Source: an uncultured bacterium (lineage in GTDB: Bacteria; Patescibacteriota; Minisyncoccia; Phycocordibacterales; UBA9973). Taken from it: a DNA stretch of 64,000 nucleotides. The stretch spans positions 15,853 through 79,852 of the forward strand of contig CALAYS010000012.1 of NCBI GenBank assembly GCA_937895515.1, in the 5' to 3' direction. Shown piece after piece: positions 43,538 through 51,768 of this stretch; position 1 is the stretch's first letter, and the number at the start of each line of letters is the position of its first letter. The translations under genes and the position numbers were made by a program. The notes beneath the pieces are model-generated. The model was not told the origin of the DNA and searched no databases. It saw only the letters and a program-made list of their open reading frames with translations.

Positions 43538-44482
43538 ATGAAAAAATTTATAAAAAATATCAAAATTAGCAATACTGCTAAAGCTTTTTTATATTTGGGA
43601 GGAGCCCAAATTATATTTATAATCTCACTTTTTATAAACCATTTATCATTACCTTCGCATAACAGCGATGTGGATTATGGTGAATACACAATTATTGAAG
43701 CTCCAAAGGCTTCGGTGAACCAAGAAAATAAAAAAGAGTCAATCACTGAACCTGTTAAATATGTTCAGACTGATACTGAAAAAGCTATTGTTCCTATTGT
43801 TAAAACAGTGAAAGTTTCAAAAGTTGTTCCTATTAAAAAATTTGTTGTAAAGAAGCGTAAGATTGAAATCATTGAGATGACATCGATCCCCGCTTTGACA
43901 GTTTCAAATACTGAATTGAATCATGATAACGATCTAGCTTTAGATACTTTCATTAAACAAAATGAAATCATTACTGAAGCCATTGAAGTTATTGATTCTG
44001 TAGAAGTTACGGAAAATGATACAACTGTTACTGATTCTATTTATTATGTATTGGACATTCGTACCATTGCAAAAAATGAAGATTCAGAAAATATTGAAAC
44101 AATTACAACTAACCCAAATTCAAAAATTATTCCTATTAAATGGAATGATAAAAAAATTTGGACTAAAGCTGACACTAACGACAAACTAACAACGAACGCA
44201 AAAGGAAATTGGACTTTGTATAAAAATGAAAACACTGAAACTGCAACAACCCAAACCGGGTCTTCAAAAGAGACAACATACGGGGGTTATAAAATTTTAC
44301 TTCCTAGCGCACCTAACGAGGGAGTTACCGATAATTTGGATTATAACGGTTACGAAACCGTAAATCAAACTCAACAAATGAAAGAAACTATCTACTGGCC
44401 ACCGCCAATTTTTGACAAATGGCATTGGCAAGAGAATTCGAATCTTTTACTCTTCTATCAACATCAACAATTGTTGGAATAA
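43538..44482 (+). CDS. Membrane-anchored low-complexity hypothetical protein
   Basis: 314 aa from ATG 43538. Basic N terminus, one transmembrane helix (about 16-33), then an extracytoplasmic Thr/Glu/Lys-rich region without a recognised domain; 'PIVKTVKVSKVVPIKKFVVKK' is a basic beta-like stretch. A near-consensus promoter TTGACA (43483) with 17 bp spacing to TAAATT precedes it. Ends in an aromatic/Gln-rich tail. A weak GC stem at 44512-44536 may terminate it. Confidence 0.55.
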   Translation: MKKFIKNIKISNTAKAFLYLGGAQIIFIISLFINHLSLPSHNSDVDYGEYTIIEAPKASVNQENKKESITEPVKYVQTDTEKAIVPIVKTVKVSKVVPIKKFVVKKRKIEIIEMTSIPALTVSNTELNHDNDLALDTFIKQNEIITEAIEVIDSVEVTENDTTVTDSIYYVLDIRTIAKNEDSENIETITTNPNSKIIPIKWNDKKIWTKADTNDKLTTNAKGNWTLYKNENTETATTQTGSSKETTYGGYKILLPSAPNEGVTDNLDYNGYETVNQTQQMKETIYWPPPIFDKWHWQENSNLLLFYQHQQLLE

Positions 44483-44555
44483 AAAAAGAAAATGATATAA
44501 AAAATAACTATGGCCATCTCTATTGCAGGGGTGGCTTATTTCGTTTTTAATGGTT

Positions 44556-44807
44556 CTAATCTTTATGGTTAATTAAATTTAACTTTTTTTCTTTTGTTAA
44601 AGATTTGAGTTCGGCTTCCCTTTTTCGTGCAGCGCCATATGTCTCAAGTTCTTCTTTGTATTTTAAAGCTACTGGCCGGCGGATTTTTGTATAATGCGCG
44701 CCAGATTTTAAATTATTATGTTGATGTAATCTTTTTTCAATATCATTTGTTGAACCAACATATAATGTTTTATCAGCACATTCTAGAATGTAAGTAAAAT
44801 AAGGCAT
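44556..44807 (-). CDS. GIY-YIG nuclease domain protein
   Basis: 83 aa, the minimal UvrC-N/YhbQ form: '[20 protein letters not shown]' holds the GIY-YIG equivalents (YIL...YVG), followed by 'RLHQHN' and '[20 protein letters not shown]' with the catalytic Arg and Glu. Possible DNA repair or processing nuclease. Start is 6 nt behind TGT-TATAAT. Confidence 0.88.
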   Translation of the reverse strand: MPYFTYILECADKTLYVGSTNDIEKRLHQHNNLKSGAHYTKIRRPVALKYKEELETYGAARKREAELKSLTKEKKLNLINHKD

Positions 44808-44813
44808 GGGGTT

Positions 44814-44819
44814 ATTATA
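44814..44819 (-). promoter_or_regulatory. Extended -10, leaderless GIY-YIG gene
   Basis: TGT-TATAAT on the minus strand, 6 nt spacer AACCCC, then ATG at 44807. Confidence 0.6.
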
Positions 44820-44851
44820 ACAGTTTGATTATTTTTATTAAAAAGAGTAAC

Positions 44852-45136
44852 ATGAAAAAAAATATCGATAATATGAAAAAGGAAGAAATTGCCCAAATTG
44901 CTATTGCACAGGCGATTTTTAATGGTGCTATTTTGGATAAAGACGGCTATTGTGGTTGTCATATATGTGGTTCAAGGAATTTGGAACACGATGGTTATGC
45001 ACTTGATTATGGATATTTAAAGTGTTTAGATTGTAATTTTTGGATTAATGGTACTGATCCATATGAAATGATTTCACGTTGGAATTTATTTAACAGAAAT
45101 TCATTTCAATTAAAAATAATATTCGAGGAAGTCTGA
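44852..45136 (+). CDS. Zinc-ribbon hypothetical protein
   Basis: 94 aa from ATG 44852. Cysteines in 'CGCHICGSRNLEHDG' and 'LKCLDCNFW' form a CxxC...CxxC zinc ribbon (about residues 42-70), and an Asn/Trp-rich region follows ('MISRWNLFNRN'). Likely nucleic-acid or protein binding; no family recognised. A small GAAGTC/GGCTTC stem with T-run follows the stop. Confidence 0.6.
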   Translation: MKKNIDNMKKEEIAQIAIAQAIFNGAILDKDGYCGCHICGSRNLEHDGYALDYGYLKCLDCNFWINGTDPYEMISRWNLFNRNSFQLKIIFEEV

Positions 45137-45231
45137 TTTAATTATTCGGCTTCTTTTTATTTTTACTACGAATGTGGGATGATGTTAGGAAAGTAATTTT
45201 ATCAAATGAATTCTAGTAATTAAGATGTTTA

Positions 45232-45888
45232 TTAGTTTATCTCTAAAAATTCTCCCTCAGTAATAATTTTTACCATACCATCATTAATTTCTATTGCTGA
45301 TTTGTCATCAAGTGCATATATTTTACTTTTTATACCTTTAGTTGCTTTTATTACATTTTCCTTACTTCTTATAGAAGATGATGATTTATTAAAATGAGGG
45401 AGTAGATAAAAATCAACTAAATTTAGTCCATTCATATTTTCTAATCTTTTTAAATCTTCTTTGTATAAATCTTGAGTAATGTTTAATAATAAGTCCGAGC
45501 TTGGTATCATACTTCCAGCACTTATACCAACGTACACTTTTGTTTTTAATAATTCTGGTAATATTTCTATTAAACCAGATTTATTTACCCATTCCATTAA
45601 GTAAAAAGTATCACCGCCACCAAAGACTAAAACATCCGCTTGTTTTAATTGGGGCTCCCAAATGTTTCTTTCAATAGCGGATATATCCACTATACTAATA
45701 GATTTTAAATCTAGGTTTTTTAAATTAATAAAATCATTGATAAGCCAACTCTTGTCACCTTGTTCTATATTTGAAGCGGTTGGTATGAAAGCTAAACAGA
45801 TATCCTCTGGGTTTTTACCCACTAAATTTAAAAATGATTTTTTAATAGAGTCATTAGAGATTCCATTTGAGGTTAATAATAATTTCAT
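45232..45888 (-). CDS. Peptidase family S51 (dipeptidase E-like) protein
   Basis: 218 aa from ATG 45888. 'LVFGGGDTFYLMEW' (about 82-95) and the nucleophile elbow 'GISAGSMI' (Ser about 122) are S51 hallmarks; 'LLPHFNK' carries the expected His. The fold is that of PepE/cyanophycinase-related enzymes; the catalytic acid is not obvious. Cytoplasmic, probably cleaving small Asp-containing or isopeptide substrates. Its promoter region shares a 36 bp sequence with the gene at 47330-47950. Confidence 0.82.
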   Translation of the reverse strand: MKLLLTSNGISNDSIKKSFLNLVGKNPEDICLAFIPTASNIEQGDKSWLINDFINLKNLDLKSISIVDISAIERNIWEPQLKQADVLVFGGGDTFYLMEWVNKSGLIEILPELLKTKVYVGISAGSMIPSSDLLLNITQDLYKEDLKRLENMNGLNLVDFYLLPHFNKSSSSIRSKENVIKATKGIKSKIYALDDKSAIEINDGMVKIITEGEFLEIN

Positions 45889-45931
45889 ATATATAGATAT
45901 TACCATAGGTTCGAACTTGTAAAAAGGTAAC

Positions 45932-45963
45932 AAAAAAGGCTGAACCATGATTTGATTCAGCCT
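45932..45963 (-). terminator. Intrinsic terminator (minus strand)
   Basis: AGGCTGAA...TTCAGCCT stem followed on the minus strand by TTTTTT, ending the 45983-46417 gene. It overlaps the upstream element of the S51 gene. Confidence 0.7.
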
Positions 45964-45982
45964 CGCTGTTATTTTAAGTTAA

Positions 45983-46417
45983 TTAATAACCTTTGGTATG
46001 TTTATCATATTTATCTATAAGCAATCCAAATTCATTATTGTAAATAATCTGGTGTTTCTTCTTTTCGTTAAAATCCTCAAACTCAAGAGACTTAACTACC
46101 CAAGATTCAGATTTGCTAATCATTTCATTGATAATACCGAAGAATGTGGCATCAACTTTAGAAAAAGGAGCAACACCGTCTCTCCCTTTTGTCCCGTTTG
46201 GTTCAATAGATAAAGAAAACTTATTTTCAGAAAGTAATCTTCCATCTAAATAAATTTCAATAATTGTTTTATGTGAGCTTTTAAAAAGAATACGTCCTTC
46301 GCTATTCTCTTCAATTTTAACTACATCAGAAAGATTCTCTTTGAATAAACATACAATTTTATTTTTGAGATTTTCAATAGTGTCGGATATTTCCTGGATG
46401 GCTGGATTTGTGTACAT
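45983..46417 (-). CDS. Hypothetical protein
   Basis: 144 aa from ATG 46417 (an in-frame alternative at 46471 is less likely). Soluble, mixed alpha/beta, with 'EGRILFKSSHKTIIEIYLDGRLLSENKF' suggesting a beta-sheet. No family recognised. Own terminator. Confidence 0.5.
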   Translation of the reverse strand: MYTNPAIQEISDTIENLKNKIVCLFKENLSDVVKIEENSEGRILFKSSHKTIIEIYLDGRLLSENKFSLSIEPNGTKGRDGVAPFSKVDATFFGIINEMISKSESWVVKSLEFEDFNEKKKHQIIYNNEFGLLIDKYDKHTKGY

Positions 46418-46648
46418 GCTATTTATATTTAATTGTTTATCACAAAAGCCAACAGCTTCTCTGAAAAACAATCAAATACAATATTAGAAAGAACGACATT
46501 GTTTATACAATATCATAATATATTTATTTGTCAATATTTGCTACGAATGTGGGACGATGTTTGGATACAAATAAAAAAGCTCAAAAATAATGGGTCTTGA
46601 TTTTTTTATTATTTATGTTAATATTTAGTTAAATCAAAGAATTTTAAA

Positions 46649-47269
46649 ATGAACAGTATTTTAAACACGAATAACACAGAAACAATACCTGCAGGATTAT
46701 TTTTAGCGATTAAACCTAACCAATACTCTGCAATAAAGCAGGTGGAAAAAATTGGTAAAAATATTGCAAATAATCATAGCCAAATTGCTGAAATGTACCT
46801 CAATACTAAACTCCCATTTCGTTCTGAGGATTTAGCAAAAGAACTTATTCCTGATTTATATTCAAAATTTCCCCAAGTATCAATCAAAGCTGTTGCATAT
46901 GCATTAAGACTTCTTATTCCAAAAAAGGAAAGAGACCAAGCTACTACTATAAGAAAGAGTAATCGCCTGAAAGAACGAATTGATTTTACGAGCGAAGAAT
47001 GGAAAAATCATTGTCGTCAAGCTTTGGAAGCAAGAAATTTAACAGGGTTTGTGGTTAATATGCATAATGCGATTATCGAAAGAGGTCAAATACCATGGAC
47101 TGAAGATGAAAAAAACTACGTGATGTTTTGTGTTAAAAACCAAAAGTTTCTCAGAAACAAAAAGCCACATTGGAATAAAATAACAGATGAAATCAATAAA
47201 TATTTCCATGAAGGTAAAAAAGTAAGAACAACTAGCGCTGTTTCAGTAAAGTATTCAAAAATAAAATAG
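46649..47269 (+). CDS. Hypothetical protein with C-terminal Myb/SANT-like domain
   Basis: 206 aa, basic. The C terminus 'IPWTEDEKNYVMFCVKNQKF...PHWNKITDEIN...RTTSAVSVKY' has the W...E......I...........R....V...Y layout of a Myb/SANT three-helix unit, as in phage and eukaryotic DNA-binding proteins. The N-terminal part has two further helical blocks. A DNA-binding role is inferred. Followed by a good terminator. Confidence 0.55.
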   Translation: MNSILNTNNTETIPAGLFLAIKPNQYSAIKQVEKIGKNIANNHSQIAEMYLNTKLPFRSEDLAKELIPDLYSKFPQVSIKAVAYALRLLIPKKERDQATTIRKSNRLKERIDFTSEEWKNHCRQALEARNLTGFVVNMHNAIIERGQIPWTEDEKNYVMFCVKNQKFLRNKKPHWNKITDEINKYFHEGKKVRTTSAVSVKYSKIK

Positions 47270-47273
47270 CACT

Positions 47274-47303
47274 AAACCTGACAAAATAAAGTCAGGTTTT
47301 TAT
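47274..47303 (+). terminator. Intrinsic terminator
   Basis: AAACCTGAC-AAAATAAA-GTCAGGTTT followed by TTATTTT. Confidence 0.85.
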
Positions 47304-47329
47304 TTTGGAGAATTTTAAAATAACTAAAA

Positions 47330-47950
47330 CTAACTATTACGAGTAAAATAATGCTTCTCATTTTCTATTAGTTTTTTATAAATTGATTGTCTTATTTCTG
47401 TATCATTTGAAATCATCTCTCTTGTCTCTTCATTTGCTTTCGGTAGTTCAGTTTCTCTTAGTTTTAAAATCCAATTATGATATTCCTCTAATTTACCATC
47501 TTTTAAGGCTTGCTGATATTCTTTATATATCGCGTACTCATGGCGAAATTCGTAATTATAAATAGATAATTCCCCATAAAATTCTTTTCTCGAAGAATCA
47601 TCAAATTCAAAAATATTTCTATCTCTTTTATATTCTCGCACAGATTTTTTAAACAAATTAAATCCATCTTTTCGTGCAACATAAGCCTCCCACTTTTCGT
47701 GGGTTTCCAAGTAAGGCATATACTGTTCTGGGAAAATATCATTACGCATTAAAACAATTGTTTTTCCACCACTATCATAATTCCAACCTTTCGCTTGTAA
47801 AATTTCTTCGTCAGATAAATCTGAATGTTCTTCTTTCATTTTCGTAAGAAATTCTTCTTTTGAAACAATAAGAACTTCAATTTTATTATCAAAAAAATCT
47901 TTCTCCTGTTCTATTTTATTCATATTAGGATTTTCTTGTAAGTTTTTCAT
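47330..47950 (-). CDS. Hypothetical protein (possible immunity/toxin-type small module)
   Basis: 206 aa, soluble, strongly charged, rich in Glu/Lys/Tyr. 'ETHEKWEAYVARKDGFNLFKKSVREYKRDRN' contains a THE..E pattern that might be a metal-binding helix (HExxE-like), but the rest does not support a known peptidase. Start fixed by TGG-TATAAT ending 6 nt upstream. Shares its upstream element with the S51 gene. Confidence 0.5.
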   Translation of the reverse strand: MKNLQENPNMNKIEQEKDFFDNKIEVLIVSKEEFLTKMKEEHSDLSDEEILQAKGWNYDSGGKTIVLMRNDIFPEQYMPYLETHEKWEAYVARKDGFNLFKKSVREYKRDRNIFEFDDSSRKEFYGELSIYNYEFRHEYAIYKEYQQALKDGKLEEYHNWILKLRETELPKANEETREMISNDTEIRQSIYKKLIENEKHYFTRNS

Positions 47951-47956
47951 AATAAA

Positions 47957-47962
47957 ATTATA
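47957..47962 (-). promoter_or_regulatory. Extended -10, leaderless 47330-47950 gene
   Basis: TGG-TATAAT on the minus strand, 6 nt, ATG at 47950. Confidence 0.6.
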
Positions 47963-48001
47963 CCATATGTTCGAATTTGTAAAAAGGTAACAAAAATAAC
48001 T

Positions 48002-48170
48002 AGACTAGGAATCGCCTCTCCTTGGCAGTCGAAATCCTAAATTTATATAGTCGCTATACTCTTTATAAATTTGGACCTTCGGTTCGATTCCAAGCTCAAT
48101 ATAATAAACTAAAAAACACCCATCTTTTAAAGACGGGTGTTTTTTAGTTTTGCTACCAGACTAGGAATCG
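48002..48170. repeat. 13 bp direct repeat of the tRNA-Gln 3' region
   Basis: AGACTAGGAATCG lies inside the tRNA-Gln gene (48158-48170) and again at 48002-48014, downstream of its 3' end. A T-loop-like GGTTCGATTCC also occurs inverted near 48081. Comparable to the duplication at tRNA-Glu. Confidence 0.5.
48107..48149. terminator. Intrinsic terminator
   Basis: 15 bp perfect stem AACTAAAAAACACCC with its complement, T-rich on both sides; it lies 4 bp from the tRNA-Gln 3' end. Confidence 0.88.
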
Positions 48171-48223
48171 AACCTAGATTAAAAGCTTCAAAGGCTTCTG
48201 TCCTACCGTTAGACGATCTGGTA
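48153..48223 (-). tRNA. tRNA-Gln (UUG)
   Basis: 71 nt: acceptor TACCAGA/TCTGGTA, anticodon stem GAAGC/GCTTT with loop CTTTGAA (anticodon TTG), T arm CTAGG-TTCGATT-CCTAG, discriminator G, CCA not encoded. Confidence 0.93.
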
Positions 48224-48263
48224 ATAGCTATATTATACACATTTTTAAGCTTTTGTATATATA

Positions 48264-48299
48264 AATAATAAAACCCATAAATTTATGGGTTTTATTATT
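48264..48299. terminator. Intrinsic terminator
   Basis: Near-perfect palindrome AATAATAAAACCCATAAAT and its complement, directly 3' of yceI (minus strand). Confidence 0.88.
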
Positions 48300-48312
48300 A
48301 AAAATTTTTACT

Positions 48313-48840
48313 TTATTTTTCTTCTTTAAATTCAGCGTTTATTTCTAGTTTTACTTCTTCGGATACAACTACCCCGCCGGTTTCTATTGCTGCATTCCAA
48401 ACCAAACCAAAATCTGTACGGTTTAAAGATCCACTAACATCAAAACTAATAACATTATTACCATACGCATCAACTACGCGTCCATTTAAAACAGTGTTTA
48501 ATGTGACTTCTTTAGTTACACCGTGCATTGTTAAATCCCCTACAACGCTAAAATTATTCTCCCCCAAAGATGTGATAGATTTTGAGACAAAAGATAATGT
48601 TGGGAATTTTTCTGAATCAAAAAAATCAGCGGATCGTAAATGCTCATCGCGCATAGAATTATTAGTATCAACACTACTAGTGTTAGCAGTAAAACTAATA
48701 CTTGCGTTAGCAAAGTTATCGTCTGGCATCATTATAGTGCCATCAAATTCTTTAAAATAACCTCGAACATTTGATATCATCAAATGTTTAACCTTGAAAG
48801 CTATTTCTGTATGCGCTGGGTCTATTTTCCAATTTGCCAT
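48313..48840 (-). CDS. YceI-family lipocalin-like protein, cytoplasmic form
   Basis: 175 aa. 'WKIDPAHTEIAFKVKHLMISNVRGYF' (residues 3-28) and 'LTMHGVTKEVTL' are typical of YceI. These beta-barrel proteins bind isoprenoid or amphiphilic ligands. There is no signal peptide, unlike E. coli YceI. TGC-TATAAT lies 32 nt upstream of the ATG, so this gene does have a leader. Confidence 0.92.
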   Translation of the reverse strand: MANWKIDPAHTEIAFKVKHLMISNVRGYFKEFDGTIMMPDDNFANASISFTANTSSVDTNNSMRDEHLRSADFFDSEKFPTLSFVSKSITSLGENNFSVVGDLTMHGVTKEVTLNTVLNGRVVDAYGNNVISFDVSGSLNRTDFGLVWNAAIETGGVVVSEEVKLEINAEFKEEK

Positions 48841-48908
48841 AAATTTATGTGTTTAGTTTATAAGATATTGATTATAGCACACTAGTAGATATAGCAAGAA
48901 AAAGGTAT

Positions 48909-49913
48909 TTAATTAATCTCGATATCAATATATGCTATTTGGGGGAATTCTTCGCGGATTTGTTTTTCGATTTTATCAATATGGTTCCCTACTAACCGCG
49001 GAATACGGTCGGTAGTACGGAACATTAATTTAGTAAACTCTTTAAAATCATCTTTGATGTAGTCAAATTCTTCTTTTAAATCACCTTCTTCATAAATTTC
49101 GCCATAAAGTGGTGAACCATTCCATTCCACAGTTGTATAAATACGGTATTTGTTAACATCAATAGCTACTGATTTAAATTCAGAGATACTTTCCACGCAT
49201 GGGTCACGAAGCAAAAATTCAATGACTTCTTCGGTGGTTTCTTCATCTAGTGATTTACCAATGATGTACCCATGATTTTTTTTAATTAAAATAATTGCTA
49301 AAAATCCCAATATTAAACCAACAATTATTCCAGCTATTGGGTCATAAATATAGTTCCCAGTAAAATAAACTAATCCTTGGGCTAGTAGTACAACTAACAC
49401 ACCCAATACCGCTGCCCCGTCTTCATAAACTACAGCTAGTGTTACTGGGTCAGCATCGGCGAAAATTTTCTTTGAAAATTTTCGCCCAGCTTTTAATTCC
49501 CGAAGAGCAATAAAAAGTGTAATGCCTTCTACAACAAAAGCTAAAACTAAAACACAAATAGAAATATAATTAAATTCATGAATAGCATGACTATGATCCA
49601 TTAATGAATCAATCGAATGGTAAATTGTAATTCCTGCCCCAATAAACAAAATCCCGCAAGCTGAAATTAAAGACCAAAAGAATCGCTCAATACCATAACC
49701 ATAACCCCGAATATCATCAGCTGGTCTTTTAGACCTTTTAAGCCCAATTAACAATAATGATTGATTCAATGTATCCGCAAAACTATGAACACTTTCCGCA
49801 AACATACTGGCTGATCCGGAAACAATAGCAACTATTGTTTTTAAAATTGTAACAAAAATATTACCCAATAAAGCAGCAATTACGGACTTATTACCATGAG
49901 TGGATTCTTTCAT
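48909..49913 (-). CDS. Cation diffusion facilitator transporter
   Basis: 334 aa. Six transmembrane helices in the first 215 residues with metal-site motifs 'ESVHSFADTLNQ' (H-x3-D, helix 2) and 'VVYEDGAAVLGV' (helix 5), then a cytoplasmic C-terminal domain. Exports Zn, Fe or Mn from the cell; the specificity is not clear. Two bp behind dnaX, so translationally linked. Confidence 0.9.
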   Translation of the reverse strand: MKESTHGNKSVIAALLGNIFVTILKTIVAIVSGSASMFAESVHSFADTLNQSLLLIGLKRSKRPADDIRGYGYGIERFFWSLISACGILFIGAGITIYHSIDSLMDHSHAIHEFNYISICVLVLAFVVEGITLFIALRELKAGRKFSKKIFADADPVTLAVVYEDGAAVLGVLVVLLAQGLVYFTGNYIYDPIAGIIVGLILGFLAIILIKKNHGYIIGKSLDEETTEEVIEFLLRDPCVESISEFKSVAIDVNKYRIYTTVEWNGSPLYGEIYEEGDLKEEFDYIKDDFKEFTKLMFRTTDRIPRLVGNHIDKIEKQIREEFPQIAYIDIEIN

Positions 49914-49914
49914 A

Positions 49915-50955
49915 CTACTGACCTAAAATGTCGCTGATTACTAATTCCAAAGGTAATGATTTGATTGGGCTACGGCGGATTAAATTATAAGCATCAAGTA
50001 ATTTAATTATTATTTGAGAATTTAATTTATTGTTAGCATCCATTGCAACTGTTTCAATAAATTTTGCAACATCTTGCCCAAAAGTTTTTTCAACTTCAAC
50101 AATTGTTATCATTTTATGGCGTAGCATATGCACACTACGGACACGTGCTAAAAGTAATGTTAAAAGTAATTCATGATTCATTGAATTAAAATGTGGGGCA
50201 CTTGTTGCACTGTTAGCGCTATCAGCATCCGCTAAGCAAATGGCTTTGGTTAAATCATTTAACATTTTACTACTAGGTACACCAAAGCTTTCCGAAATTA
50301 CATCGGCATTTATTTCACTTCCATTACTGCGCACTATTGATTCTTCTAGCCTTCCACAAGCATCACGGTATGACCGGTCCGCTAATTGGGCCAGCAGTGC
50401 TACAGCTTCTTTTGTGATTTTTACTTTTTCAAGCTTGGCAATGTCGGCAATATAGTTTTCCAAAATTTCTTGCGATGGATGACGAAATTGCATTATTTGA
50501 GACCGTGAGCGAATAGTGTCCGGAACTTTATCAATTTCGGTTGTTGCTAGTATAAATATTACATGCTCGCCAGGCTCTTCTAGTGTCTTTAAGAGTGCGT
50601 TAAAGGCTTCTTTAGTTAGCATATGGACCTCGTCTATAATATAGACTTTGTATTTGGATTCCATTGGTGCCCCGCGGACATGTTCACGAAGCTCTCGAAT
50701 ATCATCAATTCCACGGCGTGATGCTGCGTCGATTTCATAAATATCTACCGGTTGTGTATTTAATGCAGCTGCAAAAATCCGCGCGACTGTGGTTTTACCC
50801 AGTCCCCGCCCACCAGTAAACAAATAAGCATGGGCTGGTTTGCCACTAGCCACAGCCGAGCTAATAAGAGAAATTACATTCTCCTGCCCCCGAACATCTT
50901 CAAACTTTGCCGGTCGGTATTTCCGGTATAGTACTGTATGCGCTACTTCTTTCAT
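49915..50955 (-). CDS. dnaX: DNA polymerase III subunit gamma/tau (short, zinc module missing)
   Basis: 346 aa. 'RKYRPAKFEDVRGQE' opening, Walker A 'GGRGLGKTT' (about 48-56), Walker B 'DEVHML', SRC-like 'TIRSRSQIMQF'. The zinc-binding loop that normally follows Walker A (four cysteines within about 25 residues) is absent: 'AAALNTQPVDIYEIDAASRR' joins directly. Only the gamma-type AAA+ and collar domains are present, with no tau extension. Leaderless: TGG-TATTAT, 6 nt, ATG. Confidence 0.93.
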   Translation of the reverse strand: MKEVAHTVLYRKYRPAKFEDVRGQENVISLISSAVASGKPAHAYLFTGGRGLGKTTVARIFAAALNTQPVDIYEIDAASRRGIDDIRELREHVRGAPMESKYKVYIIDEVHMLTKEAFNALLKTLEEPGEHVIFILATTEIDKVPDTIRSRSQIMQFRHPSQEILENYIADIAKLEKVKITKEAVALLAQLADRSYRDACGRLEESIVRSNGSEINADVISESFGVPSSKMLNDLTKAICLADADSANSATSAPHFNSMNHELLLTLLLARVRSVHMLRHKMITIVEVEKTFGQDVAKFIETVAMDANNKLNSQIIIKLLDAYNLIRRSPIKSLPLELVISDILGQ

Positions 50956-50961
50956 ATGACT

Positions 50962-50967
50962 ATAATA
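50962..50967 (-). promoter_or_regulatory. Extended -10, leaderless dnaX
   Basis: TGG-TATTAT on the minus strand, 6 nt (AGTCAT), ATG at 50955. Confidence 0.55.
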
Positions 50968-50980
50968 CCATAAATTAGAT

Positions 50981-51766
50981 TTATCTTAAAAAGTTTCCAC
51001 TTTCGTACCTTTTAATAGATATTTTAAATATAATAACTGTAATTAATAACCAGAATAAAGTAACACAAAATGATAATAAGAATATATTAATAGAATTTGT
51101 TTTTATATAATCAATTGGCACAGTACTAGTTAAAAGTGAAGGGATAACTGTCATAAAAAATAATTTCATTTTACTAGGAAACATGGATCCTGGGTAAAGT
51201 CCTGGACGAAGAAATAATTTAAATATTTGACCTGAAATTAATTCTCCATCATGGATATAAAAAGAAATAAGTGATACTAAGATTCTTACACAAAGAAATG
51301 TTATAACTCCTAAAAAGATAACTACTAGAAACATTAACCATTGTTCAAATGAGAATAATTTTGTAATTCCATACCAAACAAAAACTCCAAATCCCATAAA
51401 TAAATCCCCTAATGCAGTTATTGAAAAATTCATTCCCGATAATCTATTTAAGATTAATCTTGGGGAAAGTAATACTGCATCAAAATCACCCCGAGTAACA
51501 ATACTAGGCATTTTAACAACCCCATAGAAAAAACTATTAGTTATACCAAAACAAAATGTTGAAATTCCAAGCATCCCAAAAATGTCATAACTACCCCATC
51601 CATTAATATCACCAGTAGCTGAAATAAAAAGATACCAAATGATATAAAAACTAGTATTATTTAAGACCATACTAAAAACTCCAATCCAAAAAGAGCTACC
51701 TAAAACATAAGCATTTTTTAAATTGTATTTAATCGATACTAAAAAATATTTTATTTCTCTATACAT
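50981..51766 (-). CDS. ABC-2 type transporter permease (DUF990-like)
   Basis: 261 aa, about six transmembrane helices, 'SRLSGMNFSITALGDLFMGFG' and 'IVTRGDFDAVLLSP' as in the ABC-2 permeases of paired DUF990 exporters. Two bp behind a second permease and then an ATPase, so one half of a heterodimeric export channel. Substrate unknown. Confidence 0.85.
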   Translation of the reverse strand: MYREIKYFLVSIKYNLKNAYVLGSSFWIGVFSMVLNNTSFYIIWYLFISATGDINGWGSYDIFGMLGISTFCFGITNSFFYGVVKMPSIVTRGDFDAVLLSPRLILNRLSGMNFSITALGDLFMGFGVFVWYGITKLFSFEQWLMFLVVIFLGVITFLCVRILVSLISFYIHDGELISGQIFKLFLRPGLYPGSMFPSKMKLFFMTVIPSLLTSTVPIDYIKTNSINIFLLSFCVTLFWLLITVIIFKISIKRYESGNFLR

Positions 51767-51768
51767 AA

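Larger units (their letters stand above)
45166..46565. repeat. Direct repeat pair, CTACGAATGTGGGA family
   Basis: 45166-45190 and 46541-46565 match at 23 of 25 positions (CTACGAATGTGGGAYGATGT core). They bracket the S51 peptidase and the hypothetical gene, as the ends of a small inserted module or shared regulatory sites would. Confidence 0.6.
45901..47996. repeat. Shared 36 bp upstream element of two minus-strand genes
   Basis: 45901-45936 and 47961-47996 match at 34 of 36 positions (TTTTTGTTACCTTTTTACAA, then TTCGAAC on the minus strand). Each lies immediately upstream of a start codon and includes the -10 region, so it is likely a common promoter/operator; TTCGAA is palindromic. Confidence 0.65.

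Noticed and set aside
48001..48110. A second tRNA-like sequence next to tRNA-Gln
   Set aside because: A T-loop-like word is present, but no matching acceptor or anticodon stem can be built; only fragments remain.
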